In this document: in pieces, positions 7,721 to 16,106 of the stretch
Layout of the letters: every line of letters begins with the position of its first letter
Position numbering within the stretch: the first letter of the stretch is position 1
Source: Lachnospira rogosae
GTDB taxonomy: Bacteria > Bacillota > Clostridia > Lachnospirales > Lachnospiraceae
Length of the DNA stretch: 64,000 nucleotides
Reading direction: 5' to 3'
Assembly: GCF_040096455.1 (NCBI RefSeq)
Contig: NZ_JBBMER010000001.1
Location: forward strand, 434,001 to 498,000
The notes under the pieces: model-generated
What the model was told of the DNA's origin: nothing
Database searches by the model: none
The model's input: only the letters and a program-made list of their open reading frames with translations
Program-made: the position numbers and the translations under genes

Positions 7721-7849
7721 GAAGTTTCGAAGAAACTTCTTAGTGACTACGAAGTAGTCATATTATATCATAATTCTCGTGCAGTTTTTCTGCACATGTA
7801 AAGTTCCGTAAGGAACTTCTAAGTGACTACGAAGTAGTCATATTATATC
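7721..7849. repeat. Duplicated hairpin-pair array in the glgA 3' region
   Basis: Two units of about 49 bp (7721-7769 and 7801-7849) each contain a first hairpin (AAGTTTC-GAA-GAAACTT in one, AAGTTCC-GTAA-GGAACTT in the other), then the identical TGACTAC-GAA-GTAGTCA hairpin and the tail TATTATATC. A separate GTGCAG-TTTTT-CTGCAC hairpin (7779-7795) lies between them. The last unit abuts the glgA stop codon. The first hairpin differs by one T-A to C-G pair on both arms, so pairing is preserved. Confidence 0.8.
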
Positions 7850-9289
7850 CTAGAACAAAGAATTATATAATTCCTCATACTTCTTAGCTGAACTCTTCCA
7901 AGAGAAATCTGCTTTCATTCCTCTGTCAACTATCTTGTTCCACTCTCTCTTGTGGTTATAGTATACGCTCTTAGCATAATTAATAATCCCAAGCATTTCG
8001 TGGGCATTGTAATTAGCAAATGAGAAGCCTGTTCCTGTACTCTCATATTCATTATATGGCTCAACTGTATCCTTAAGACCACCTGTCTCTCTAACTATAG
8101 GCACTGTACCATATCTTAAAGACATAAGCTGGCTGAGTCCACAAGGCTCAAACAATGAAGGCATAAGGAATGCATCACAAGCTGCATATATCTTGTGTGA
8201 CATCTCCTCTGAATAGTAAATATTAGCAGATACTCTGTCATTATATTTCCAGTCAAAATGTCTGAACATATTCTCATATTTCTCTTCACCAGTTCCAAGA
8301 ACTACAAGCTGTACATCTTCTGCACATAACTCGTCCATAACATAAGCAATTAAATCGAGACCCTTCTGGTCTGTAAGTCTTGATACTATACCTATCATAA
8401 ACTTACTCTTATCCTGTGCAAGTCCCAGTTCTTTCTGGAGAGCAACTTTATTCTTCCACTTTTCTTTACGGAAAGTAATCTGATTATAGTTAGCCGCAAG
8501 AGATTTATCTGTCATAGGATTATATACTTCGTAATCTATGCCATTAACAATACCACTAAGAACATTAGCTCTTGCATTCATAAGACCATCAAGATTCTCA
8601 CCATAGAAAGGTGTCTTAATCTCCTCTGCATATGTCTCGCTAACAGTAGTTACCCTGTCAGCGTATACTATGCCACCCTTAAGATAATTAGCATCTTTAT
8701 ATGCTTCAAGCTTATCTGATGTAAAATAGCTGTCATCTAATCCGGTAATATCCTTTACCTTCTTAAGATCCCATATACCCTGGAACTTAAGGTTATGTAT
8801 AGTCATTATTGACTTTACACCATTGTAGAAATCCCCAAGTGCAAAACGCTCGTGTAAATATACCGGAATAAGTCCTGTCTGCCAGTCATTGCAATGTATT
8901 ATGTCTGGCTTAAAACCAATAACAGGTATTGCTGACAAAGCAGCTTTGCTAAAGAATGCAAATTTCTCAATATCTTCGTGTATCCAGCTATAAGGCTTTG
9001 GTCCTCCAAAATAGAATTCATTATCAATAAAATAGAATGTAACTCCATCATACTCCATTTCAAATACGCCAACGTACTGTGTACGCCAAGCTAAATCAAT
9101 ATAGAAATGAGTCTTGTATACCATCTTCTCTCTGTACTCCCAAGGAATACATGTATACTTTGGAATCATAACACGAACATCAAATTCATCCTTATTAAAA
9201 TACTTAGGAAGCGAACCAACAACGTCAGCTAAACCTCCTGTTTTAATGAAAGGTACTGCTTCTGATGCAATAAATAAAACATTCTTCAT
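7850..9289 (-). CDS. glgA: Glycogen synthase (ADP-glucose)
   Basis: GT5-family synthase that adds glucose from ADP-glucose to the non-reducing ends of alpha-1,4-glucan, in the cytosol. The 479-residue length is standard. Lys16-Thr-Gly-Gly-Leu is the KxGGL nucleotide-sugar site, HNLKFQG and the HCNDWQTGL segment belong to the N-terminal Rossmann domain, and FEPCGLSQLMSLRYG with RETGGL forms the C-terminal donor site with its catalytic Glu. The ATG follows AAAGGGG. No other glycogen gene is adjacent, so it appears to be a single-gene unit with a long hairpin-rich 3' region. Confidence 0.95.
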   Translation of the reverse strand: MKNVLFIASEAVPFIKTGGLADVVGSLPKYFNKDEFDVRVMIPKYTCIPWEYREKMVYKTHFYIDLAWRTQYVGVFEMEYDGVTFYFIDNEFYFGGPKPYSWIHEDIEKFAFFSKAALSAIPVIGFKPDIIHCNDWQTGLIPVYLHERFALGDFYNGVKSIMTIHNLKFQGIWDLKKVKDITGLDDSYFTSDKLEAYKDANYLKGGIVYADRVTTVSETYAEEIKTPFYGENLDGLMNARANVLSGIVNGIDYEVYNPMTDKSLAANYNQITFRKEKWKNKVALQKELGLAQDKSKFMIGIVSRLTDQKGLDLIAYVMDELCAEDVQLVVLGTGEEKYENMFRHFDWKYNDRVSANIYYSEEMSHKIYAACDAFLMPSLFEPCGLSQLMSLRYGTVPIVRETGGLKDTVEPYNEYESTGTGFSFANYNAHEMLGIINYAKSVYYNHKREWNKIVDRGMKADFSWKSSAKKYEELYNSLF

Positions 9290-9380
9290 ATAATCCCCTT
9301 TCTATACATCTATGTAACTAAATGTATAAATATAATCAATGTAATAACTATATTAAAACATATTTTTCAAAATATATCAA

Positions 9381-10463
9381 TTACCAGTATCTTCTTACAC
9401 CAATTATCTGCATTCCGATATTAACTGAAGAAACCTTTACATAATCACCAGGTACAGAAGCATGTATCATCTGTCCTCCGCCGATGTAGATACCAACGTG
9501 TCCCGGGTAACATATTACATCACCTGGCTGTGCGGCACTTATGCCACCTGATACAGCAACGCCTCCATATGCCTGTGAACTTGATGAACGGGCAACACCA
9601 GATATACCTGCCTGTGCAAGTACATATGATACAAGACCTGAACAGTCAAATCCACTTGGTGAAGCTCCACCACTTCTATAAGGAACACCAACATATCTGT
9701 AAGCTATTGAAACAATGTTAGATGCAACTGATGAATCATTATTAGCTGATGTAGGTATTGATGTAACTTTTGTCTTAGTTGTTGTCTGACCGCTTGTTGC
9801 AGCTGCTCTTGCTGCTTCTGCCTGTCTTTTCTGTTCTAATGCCTTAGCAGCTTTTTCATTAGCTTCTGCTAATAATTCGTCAAAGTTGCTGATATCACTC
9901 TGTGCAGCATCAATTGCTGTATAAAGTGTAGCCTGCTTGTTAGTAAGCTCCTTCTGCTTGTCATTAAGAGCTGCCTGCTTAGTCTCTAAATCACTTTTAT
10001 ATTCAGCGATAGATGCTGCTGTTGCAGCCATCTCTTCAAGCTTGTTACGATCATAGTCATATACCTGCTGCATATAACTTGCCTTATTAATAACATCACT
10101 CATATCAGATGCTGTAAGGAATACATCTGAAATTGATGTTGACTGGTCTTCATACATATATTTAATTCTTAATTTAGTATCATCAAACTGTTTCTGCTGT
10201 AACTGTTGCGCAGCTTCAAGATCAGCGTTAGTCTGGTCAATCTCATCTGAGAGATCTGCCATATCCTGTTCTAAAGAACTCATCTCTGTAAGAAGATAGG
10301 CAGCCTGCTGCTGCAGCTGATCAAGTTCATTCTGTTTATCCTGCTTCTGCTGTGTAAGTGTACTGATTTCGTCAGCAAATGCTGTTGAACCTATAATTGT
10401 TGTTCCCGCAATAGTTGTTGCCAATGCTGCTGCAGCAAACGTTTTGAATACTCTTTTACGCAT
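9381..10463 (-). CDS. Secreted coiled-coil NlpC/P60 peptidoglycan hydrolase
   Basis: A 360-residue exported cell-wall hydrolase of the PcsB/CwlO type. Residues 1-30 form a signal peptide with likely cleavage after AFA. Residues 31-215 are heptad-rich coiled coil, the part that in relatives is restrained by FtsEX. An Ala/Thr/Ser linker follows, then a C-terminal NlpC/P60 domain with Cys274 (FDCSGL), His322 (PGHVGIY) and His334 (MIHAS) as the catalytic triad positions. It probably cleaves gamma-D-Glu/diamino-acid bonds in stem peptides. The ATG follows TAGGAG. It is monocistronic, with its own strong sigma-A promoter. Confidence 0.92.
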   Translation of the reverse strand: MRKRVFKTFAAAALATTIAGTTIIGSTAFADEISTLTQQKQDKQNELDQLQQQAAYLLTEMSSLEQDMADLSDEIDQTNADLEAAQQLQQKQFDDTKLRIKYMYEDQSTSISDVFLTASDMSDVINKASYMQQVYDYDRNKLEEMAATAASIAEYKSDLETKQAALNDKQKELTNKQATLYTAIDAAQSDISNFDELLAEANEKAAKALEQKRQAEAARAAATSGQTTTKTKVTSIPTSANNDSSVASNIVSIAYRYVGVPYRSGGASPSGFDCSGLVSYVLAQAGISGVARSSSSQAYGGVAVSGGISAAQPGDVICYPGHVGIYIGGGQMIHASVPGDYVKVSSVNIGMQIIGVRRYW

Positions 10464-10519
10464 ATATAAAACTCCTAAATATTACAATTTTGTTAAAACA
10501 TTTTTACAAATACGTTAAT

Positions 10520-10548
10520 ATTATAATATACAAAGTTCAATATAGCAA
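10520..10548 (-). promoter_or_regulatory. Sigma-A promoter of the NlpC/P60 gene
   Basis: TTGCTA (10543-10548), 17-base spacer, TATAAT (10520-10525) on the minus strand, about 57 bp before the start codon. Confidence 0.75.
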
Positions 10549-10566
10549 GAAAAAACCGCAAAAAAG

Positions 10567-10582
10567 CTGATAAACTGTCAGT
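10567..10582 (-). terminator. Weak terminator after spo0A
   Basis: Past the spo0A stop the minus strand reads CTGACAGTTTATCAG and then CTTTTTTG. The stem is only four to six pairs, but the T-run is good and a new promoter starts just downstream. Confidence 0.4.
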
Positions 10583-10600
10583 ATAATTCCTAAAAAACCA

Positions 10601-11389
10601 TCAAACTGCTGTCTGATGAAGCCTTATATTATCTGATATAAGTGCTATGAATTCTGAATTAGTCGGCTTGCCTTTGCCATTACTGATTGTATATCCGAAC
10701 AAATCGTTAAGAATATCCGGATTACCTCTGTTCCATGCAACTTCAATAGCGTGTCTTATAGCTCTTTCAACACGGCTTGGTGTTGTGTCAAACTTTTTGG
10801 CTATAGTTGGATAAAGGACTTTGGTAATACTATTTATTATATCCGGATCATTAACCGCAAGTGTTATAGACTCTCTCAGATACTGATAACCCTTTATATG
10901 TGCTGGAACACCAATCTCGTGTATCATTCCTGTAATCTCATTCTCAAGGATATGTTTGTTATGAGGAATACTGTCGTTAACCGATTTTTTTATATTGACA
11001 GGCTTTATATTAATAATTCCTCCAATATATTTAATGCGGTCAATCAGCATATTATTATCAAATGGTTTCATAACATAATATGTAGCTCCCATATTGAAAG
11101 CATCCTCTGTCACTGCTTCCCTTCCAACTGCACTAATAACAATAAATGCAGGATTAACACAATCATTATCCTCCCTTATCCTCTGCATAACAGTTAGTCC
11201 GTCAATCTGCGGCATAATAATATCAAGAAGTACAATATCAGGCTGTGTCTTTTTAATGACATCAACTGTATCCTCGCCATTCGTTGCTGTACCTACAACA
11301 TCTAACTGCGGCTCTCCATTAATAACCTCTTTGATTACATCTACCATTCTCTTGTTATCATCCGCAATTACAATTTTCAATGGATTCAT
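10601..11389 (-). CDS. spo0A: Sporulation master regulator Spo0A
   Basis: Response regulator that on phosphorylation binds 0A boxes and commits the cell to sporulation. The receiver domain (1-125) has Asp10-Asp11, phospho-acceptor Asp56 in VLLDIIMPQIDGL and Lys in VMKPF. The C-terminal Spo0A effector domain begins near 145, with the recognition helix around TTPSRVERAIRHAIEVAW. The ATG at 11389 gives the usual N-terminus, but its GAGG is 13 bases away. A TTG two codons upstream (11395) lies seven bases after the same GAGG and may be the true start. It heads leftward, away from spoIVB; both share a 272-bp region with tandem 0A boxes. Confidence 0.96.
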   Translation of the reverse strand: MNPLKIVIADDNKRMVDVIKEVINGEPQLDVVGTATNGEDTVDVIKKTQPDIVLLDIIMPQIDGLTVMQRIREDNDCVNPAFIVISAVGREAVTEDAFNMGATYYVMKPFDNNMLIDRIKYIGGIINIKPVNIKKSVNDSIPHNKHILENEITGMIHEIGVPAHIKGYQYLRESITLAVNDPDIINSITKVLYPTIAKKFDTTPSRVERAIRHAIEVAWNRGNPDILNDLFGYTISNGKGKPTNSEFIALISDNIRLHQTAV

Positions 11390-11482
11390 AAGCAATTCTT
11401 CCCCTCGTCATATAATAATATATAAATATGCTTTCCGCCAAAAGAACCTATCTTTCAGCACCGCATAATGAATATATTTATT

Positions 11483-11511
11483 ATTATATATTTAAAAATA
11501 TAATTTTACAA
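11483..11511 (-). promoter_or_regulatory. Sigma-A promoter of spo0A
   Basis: TTGTAA (11506-11511), 17 bases, TATAAT (11483-11488) on the minus strand. The tandem 0A boxes end 17 bp upstream of the -35, a plausible position for activation. Confidence 0.65.
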
Positions 11512-11528
11512 CGAAAACGCATCGCAAC

Positions 11529-11547
11529 TATCGACATAATTCGACAA
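11529..11547 (-). promoter_or_regulatory. Tandem Spo0A boxes between spo0A and spoIVB
   Basis: On the minus strand TTGTCGAA (11540-11547) is a perfect 0A box. TGTCGATA (11529-11536) is a one-mismatch copy in the same orientation. The two TGTCGA cores are 11 bp apart, one helical turn, as expected for a head-to-tail Spo0A dimer. Confidence 0.75.
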
Positions 11548-11661
11548 ATAAAATTAAATCATATAAATATATTGGCATTATAAACCTTTTTATTTAGCTT
11601 CATTATTGCAGATAATAATATCATCAGATAAATTTCAAATAAATTTTAAAGGAGGAAAACT

Positions 11662-12930
11662 ATGCTTATTAATAAAAATACATTTTCTAATAAATTATTA
11701 AATAAGTATATTTACTGGTCAGGAATAATAACACTTTTATTTATTCTTATTACATCTTATGTAAACTATGTTAATAAGCATTTTCCTGAACAGATATATA
11801 TAACTGAGCAAAGCGATACAAGTATCAACCTGTCACTCCCCGTTACCGGAAGCGTTCACAACACGCAGAATGGTACTAATAACAGTCTTGCAAATGCTGA
11901 TTTCAGCCGAGAGGTTACTTTTATAACCGGCAGTCCTGGAAGTTACCACATCGACCTTCATCTGTTCGGCTTCTTATTTTTAAAGACAGTAAATGTCAAT
12001 GTAGTTGATGAAAAATACGTCTATCCCTGTGGCTTTCAGGCTGGCTTATATCTGAAAAGCAGCGGAATACTTGTAGTAAAGACCGATTCCATCGAGAGCA
12101 AATCAAGTGGTACAATAACCCCCTGCGAAAATATTATTACCAAAGGCGATTACATTTTAAGAATCAATGATGAAGAAATCAATTCCAAGAAACAGTTATC
12201 TTGCAAGGTAAATGAATGTGCTGGCGAGAAGCTTAATATAGAATTACTGCGTAATGATGAAATAATAAATGTAACTGTAACCCCTGTTGAGGATAAAAAC
12301 AGTGAATATAAGCTAGGTCTGTGGGTAAAAGATGATGCACAGGGTATAGGAACAATAACTTATATTGATACAGATTATAACTACGCTGCACTTGGTCACC
12401 CGATAACTGATAATACCACCGGCAAAGCCCTTAATATTAAATATGGCAGATTATATAACACAAGAATTCTATCAATAATAAAAGGACAGAATGGCACTCC
12501 TGGAGAATTGCAGGGAATTATAGACTACAAGAACAGTACCCCGATAGGAACAATTGACAAGAACAGCTCTTACGGAATATATGGAACAATCGACAACTCT
12601 ATTGTAAAGAAGCATTCTCTTTCACTTATGAGTGTCGGTTACAGATACAGTGTCCACAAGGGTAAAGCATATGTAAGATTTTACAGGAATAATAAATATG
12701 ATGACTACGAAATTAAAATTACACAGCTTAACAATAACGATTCCAAAAATATCAGTTTTGTTGTTACCTCTGAAGAACTTCTTGATATGACTAATGGAAT
12801 TGTACAAGGTATGTCTGGCTGTCCTATTATTCAGGACGGAAAGATAATCGGTGCTGTAACACACGTTCTTATTGATGACTCAAGAAGCGGATATGGCATA
12901 TATATAGAAAATATGCTTAATGCTTCATAA
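11662..12930 (+). CDS. spoIVB: SpoIVB peptidase
   Basis: Forespore serine peptidase (family S55) that in Bacillus triggers pro-sigma-K processing by cleaving SpoIVFA. The 422-residue length is normal. There is a single membrane anchor at 18-36, then a PDZ domain at about 125-205 (ending LNIELLRNDEIINVTV). The S55 domain has His246 in ALGHPI and Ser385 in GMSGCP. The Cys two residues after the nucleophile replaces the Ser of Bacillus but should not remove activity. AGGAGG lies just before the ATG. Its place between recN and spo0A is conserved, but it is inverted here and faces recN. Confidence 0.95.
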   Translation: MLINKNTFSNKLLNKYIYWSGIITLLFILITSYVNYVNKHFPEQIYITEQSDTSINLSLPVTGSVHNTQNGTNNSLANADFSREVTFITGSPGSYHIDLHLFGFLFLKTVNVNVVDEKYVYPCGFQAGLYLKSSGILVVKTDSIESKSSGTITPCENIITKGDYILRINDEEINSKKQLSCKVNECAGEKLNIELLRNDEIINVTVTPVEDKNSEYKLGLWVKDDAQGIGTITYIDTDYNYAALGHPITDNTTGKALNIKYGRLYNTRILSIIKGQNGTPGELQGIIDYKNSTPIGTIDKNSSYGIYGTIDNSIVKKHSLSLMSVGYRYSVHKGKAYVRFYRNNKYDDYEIKITQLNNNDSKNISFVVTSEELLDMTNGIVQGMSGCPIIQDGKIIGAVTHVLIDDSRSGYGIYIENMLNAS

Positions 12931-12932
12931 AA

Positions 12933-12964
12933 TTAACAGCTGGTATATACATACCAGCCGTTAA
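12933..12964 (+). terminator. Bidirectional terminator between spoIVB and recN
   Basis: TTAAC-GCTGGTAT pairs with ATACCAGC-GTTAA around ATAC with one mismatch. TTTTTC follows on the plus strand, and an A-rich stretch precedes it, giving some Ts on the minus strand. Confidence 0.85.
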
Positions 12965-13022
12965 TTTTTCAGAGTGCTTTTACTGTTCCAGATATAATTA
13001 TTATAATAACTATATCTAAAAA

Positions 13023-14705
13023 TCACAACTCTGATTTCACTTTATCAGCCATAATCTTTAATTCTTTGGCATTCTCAAGCACAGAGTCTGTAAGTGTCTC
13101 ACCGGATAACATTCTGGCAATTTCATTAAGACTATCATCTCCTGCGACCCTCTGGATATTACTGTAGGTCTTATTATCGTGTACACTCTTTTCTATTATG
13201 TAATGGGCATCTGCCATAGCCGCAATCTGTGGCAGATGTGTTATACATATTATCTGATGCGATAACGAAAGCCTTGCAAGCTGATTAGATACCTTTGAAG
13301 CCGTCTTACCACTTATACCTGCATCAATCTCATCAAATATAAGTGTCTTATCTGCATCTTCTGACATAACTGTCTTTATGGCAAGCATAATTCTTGAAAG
13401 TTCACCACCCGAAGCAATCTTTGATAATGGCTTTAAATTCTCACCAGGGTTCGTTGATATCATAAATCTTACATTATCACAGCCCTTTGAAGATAAAGAT
13501 GGTTCTTTCGCAAAATCTATTCTGAACTTTACATCTAAAAAGTTAAGATTCTTTAAAGAAGCTATGAATTGCTCTGCAAGCTTTACTGCTGCCTGCTGTC
13601 TTATGGAACTTAGCTTTTGGGCTATATCCCACGCCTTACAGCATGCTTCTTCATACTCTTTTTTCCTTCTGCTTATAAGCTCATCAAAATTGTAATAATC
13701 TGCAAGCTTCGCATTAACAGCCTTTAAGGTATCATTAATAGCCTCTATTGAACTTCCATATTTGTTCTTAAGATTATTAATAAGATCAAGTCTTTCCTGT
13801 AGTTCGCTAAACTCTCTTGGATCATATTCAGAGTTCTCTATATATGAACTGATACTGTGTCCGGCATCACGAATAAGTCCTTCAGCATCAGACAAAGTAT
13901 CACAGCACTCTTTCAATACATCATCATATTCACTTGCTGTTATAAGTGACTTTAATGCAGTTCCTATCATATCACTTATATTATCATTACCTGAATTCAA
14001 AAGCATATCTGCATACGAAAGCTCATTAGTAATCTTCTGGTAATTATTAAGCTTATGATATCTTGCTTCAAGCTCCTCATCTTCATCTGGCTGTATATCG
14101 GCCGTCTGTATCTCATTAGCTTCATACTCAAGAAATGCTATCTCTTTTTGAAGTTCATCTTTATCCTTATCAATAAGTTCTAACGCTTTCTTTGCTTTAA
14201 CCATATCTTTATATGCATCTTCCATAGCCTCTCTTAATTCAGCTATTTCATCAGCACAGAATGTATCTACAACCGTCAGATGATTAGCATCATCCATAAG
14301 TATCTGGTTATCGTGCTGTCCATGAACATCTATAAGATAGCGTGCAAGCTTCTGTGTCTGTGCCGCTGTAAAATTCTGTCCATTAACCTTTATCTGCGAA
14401 CGTGTTGGTGTTATCTTTCTTGAAATAAGCAGTTCACCATTCTCAATATCTATAACTCCAAGCTCTTTTATGCGTTCAATTACATTATCATCTTCAATAT
14501 TAAAAAGCAGTTCTGAAAGTCCATATTCTGCACCTGTTCTTATAAAATCAGGCGATGTCTTGGCACCTAGTGCCGCATTAATAGAACCCAATATAATAGA
14601 CTTACCTGCACCTGTCTCTCCTGACAGAATATTAAGCCCCTCTTCAAAATCAATATTTTCTTCTTCTATAAGTGCAAGATTCTTAACATGTAAATTAGAT
14701 AACAT
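13023..14705 (-). CDS. recN: DNA repair protein RecN
   Basis: SMC-like ATPase acting early at double-strand breaks, cytosolic and nucleoid bound. The 560-residue length is normal. Walker A GETGAGKS lies at residues 29-36. Long heptad helices at about 150-370 form the antiparallel coiled coil. The C-terminal half carries the signature ASGGELSRIMLAIK, Walker B TLIFDEIDAGISG and the CITHLPQIAA switch. The ATG follows AGGAGG at a short distance. It is followed by an inverted spoIVB and preceded by argR, the order of the Bacillus ahrC-recN-spoIVB region. Confidence 0.96.
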   Translation of the reverse strand: MLSNLHVKNLALIEEENIDFEEGLNILSGETGAGKSIILGSINAALGAKTSPDFIRTGAEYGLSELLFNIEDDNVIERIKELGVIDIENGELLISRKITPTRSQIKVNGQNFTAAQTQKLARYLIDVHGQHDNQILMDDANHLTVVDTFCADEIAELREAMEDAYKDMVKAKKALELIDKDKDELQKEIAFLEYEANEIQTADIQPDEDEELEARYHKLNNYQKITNELSYADMLLNSGNDNISDMIGTALKSLITASEYDDVLKECCDTLSDAEGLIRDAGHSISSYIENSEYDPREFSELQERLDLINNLKNKYGSSIEAINDTLKAVNAKLADYYNFDELISRRKKEYEEACCKAWDIAQKLSSIRQQAAVKLAEQFIASLKNLNFLDVKFRIDFAKEPSLSSKGCDNVRFMISTNPGENLKPLSKIASGGELSRIMLAIKTVMSEDADKTLIFDEIDAGISGKTASKVSNQLARLSLSHQIICITHLPQIAAMADAHYIIEKSVHDNKTYSNIQRVAGDDSLNEIARMLSGETLTDSVLENAKELKIMADKVKSEL

Positions 14706-14736
14706 ATTCCTCCTCTGATACTATATCTTTATAATA

Positions 14737-15189
14737 CTATGCCTTTATAAGTTTCTTAAGTTTATTAGAAACATTTACAGTATCCTTAACAGTCCTTACA
14801 GCACACATAATAGTGTCATCACCTGCAATAGAACCAACTATCTCATCAAGCTTAAGTGCATCCAGTGCCGCACACACCGCCATTGCCATACCCGGAACAG
14901 TCCTTATAACAAGAATATTCTGTGCCATATCCATAGAAAGATAGCCTTCCTTTAGCACTCTTATATATTTGTCATTAGGTACAGGACTGCTATGTGAAAG
15001 AGTTGTATACTTCTGATTAACCCCGTCAATTGTGACCTTGGTAAGATTAAGTGCTCTTATATCCCTTGAAACAGTCGCCTGAGTTACATTATATCCTGCT
15101 TTATTAAGTGCATCAGCAAGCTCTTCCTGAGTTCCTATATTATTATCAGCTATAAGTTCTAATATTTTTTTATGTCTGTCTGATTTCAC
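14737..15189 (-). CDS. argR: Arginine repressor ArgR/AhrC
   Basis: Hexameric regulator that binds ARG boxes with L-arginine as corepressor. It has 150 residues: a winged helix at 1-70 (TQEELADALNKAGYNVTQATVSRDIRAL holds the recognition helix) and a C-terminal oligomerisation and arginine-binding domain whose GDDTIMC segment near 125 supplies the Asp pair contacting arginine. The start is GTG at 15189, seven bases after AGGAG. It sits between nadK and recN in the conserved block. Confidence 0.95.
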   Translation of the reverse strand: MKSDRHKKILELIADNNIGTQEELADALNKAGYNVTQATVSRDIRALNLTKVTIDGVNQKYTTLSHSSPVPNDKYIRVLKEGYLSMDMAQNILVIRTVPGMAMAVCAALDALKLDEIVGSIAGDDTIMCAVRTVKDTVNVSNKLKKLIKA

Positions 15190-15208
15190 TTTTCTTCTCC
15201 TATTCCGG

Positions 15209-16060
15209 CTACATTTTATTCCTTATCCTTTCAAGGAAAGAAATTCTGCTTGTCTTTATAAGCCGTGCTGTCTTATCAGAACGGGTAATAACAACTCTGT
15301 CCCCTGTTATGACATTACAATAGCTTTCTCCATCATATGTAGCTACTCTTTCTTCTGATAATTTCTTATTATCATTCATCTGTATTACAATCTCATCATT
15401 CTGTTCAAATATTATGCTTCTCTGAGTAAGTGTATGTGCACATATTGGTGTAATCATTATAAGATGTGCATTCGGCTGGACAATTGGTCCGCCTGCCGAT
15501 AAAGAATAAGCTGTAGAACCTGTCGGCGTAGATACTATAACTCCGTCTGCTGCGAACGAATTAAGATATTCTCCATTGACATATATATCAAAATCTATAA
15601 CCCTTAATATTCCCCTTCTGCTAAGAACTACATCATTAAGTGCTACATCTTCATATATAAGCTCGTCATCACGGTATATCTTTCCATCAAGCATCATCCT
15701 TGTATCTATCTCATAACAGTCATTAATAAGGCTTTCAAGGGTATCATACACTGTGTTCATATCTGTATCAGTAAGATACCCCAGCGTTCCTATGTTAACA
15801 CCAAGAAGAGGTATATTCTTAGAATTAAGGTCTCTTGCCGCCTGTATAAGCGTACCATCCCCACCAAGAACAATTATGCATTCTGTATCATCTGGCACAA
15901 TATCAGCATTCGTATAACAATAATCAGTATGTTCTACATCTGCCGAGTCAGGATTATATATACAGCTTACATTGTTCTTGTTAAGATAATCCAGAATACT
16001 GTTTGTATATACAAGGTCTGGATCTTTAGTTGTATTCGTGACTATGTAAAAAGATTTCAT
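15209..16060 (-). CDS. nadK: NAD kinase
   Basis: Phosphorylates NAD+ to NADP+ in the cytosol. It has 283 residues. Gly66-Gly-Asp-Gly-Thr70 is the catalytic GGDGT motif, and TPTGSTAYSLSAGGPI is the conserved glycine-rich site near 175-190. The order tlyA-nadK-argR-recN is typical of clostridia; in Bacillus subtilis nadK is elsewhere. It begins with ATG, and the spacers to argR and tlyA are short, so it is probably part of one long operon from spoIIIA or xseA onwards. Confidence 0.96.
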   Translation of the reverse strand: MKSFYIVTNTTKDPDLVYTNSILDYLNKNNVSCIYNPDSADVEHTDYCYTNADIVPDDTECIIVLGGDGTLIQAARDLNSKNIPLLGVNIGTLGYLTDTDMNTVYDTLESLINDCYEIDTRMMLDGKIYRDDELIYEDVALNDVVLSRRGILRVIDFDIYVNGEYLNSFAADGVIVSTPTGSTAYSLSAGGPIVQPNAHLIMITPICAHTLTQRSIIFEQNDEIVIQMNDNKKLSEERVATYDGESYCNVITGDRVVITRSDKTARLIKTSRISFLERIRNKM

Positions 16061-16106
16061 TAACGCCTCTATACTTTAAATTAATATTAATATCTATATG
16101 AATATA

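Noticed and set aside
11554..11582. CATTATA at 11576-11582 as a sigma-G -10 for spoIVB
   Set aside because: The -10 core fits, but no GnATR-like -35 lies 15-18 bases upstream. SpoIVB should be sigma-G dependent, yet I cannot support the site.
12800..12830. GMSGCP instead of GMSGSP in SpoIVB as a catalytic loss
   Set aside because: The nucleophile is the Ser before the Gly, which is present, as is His246; the changed residue is two positions later.
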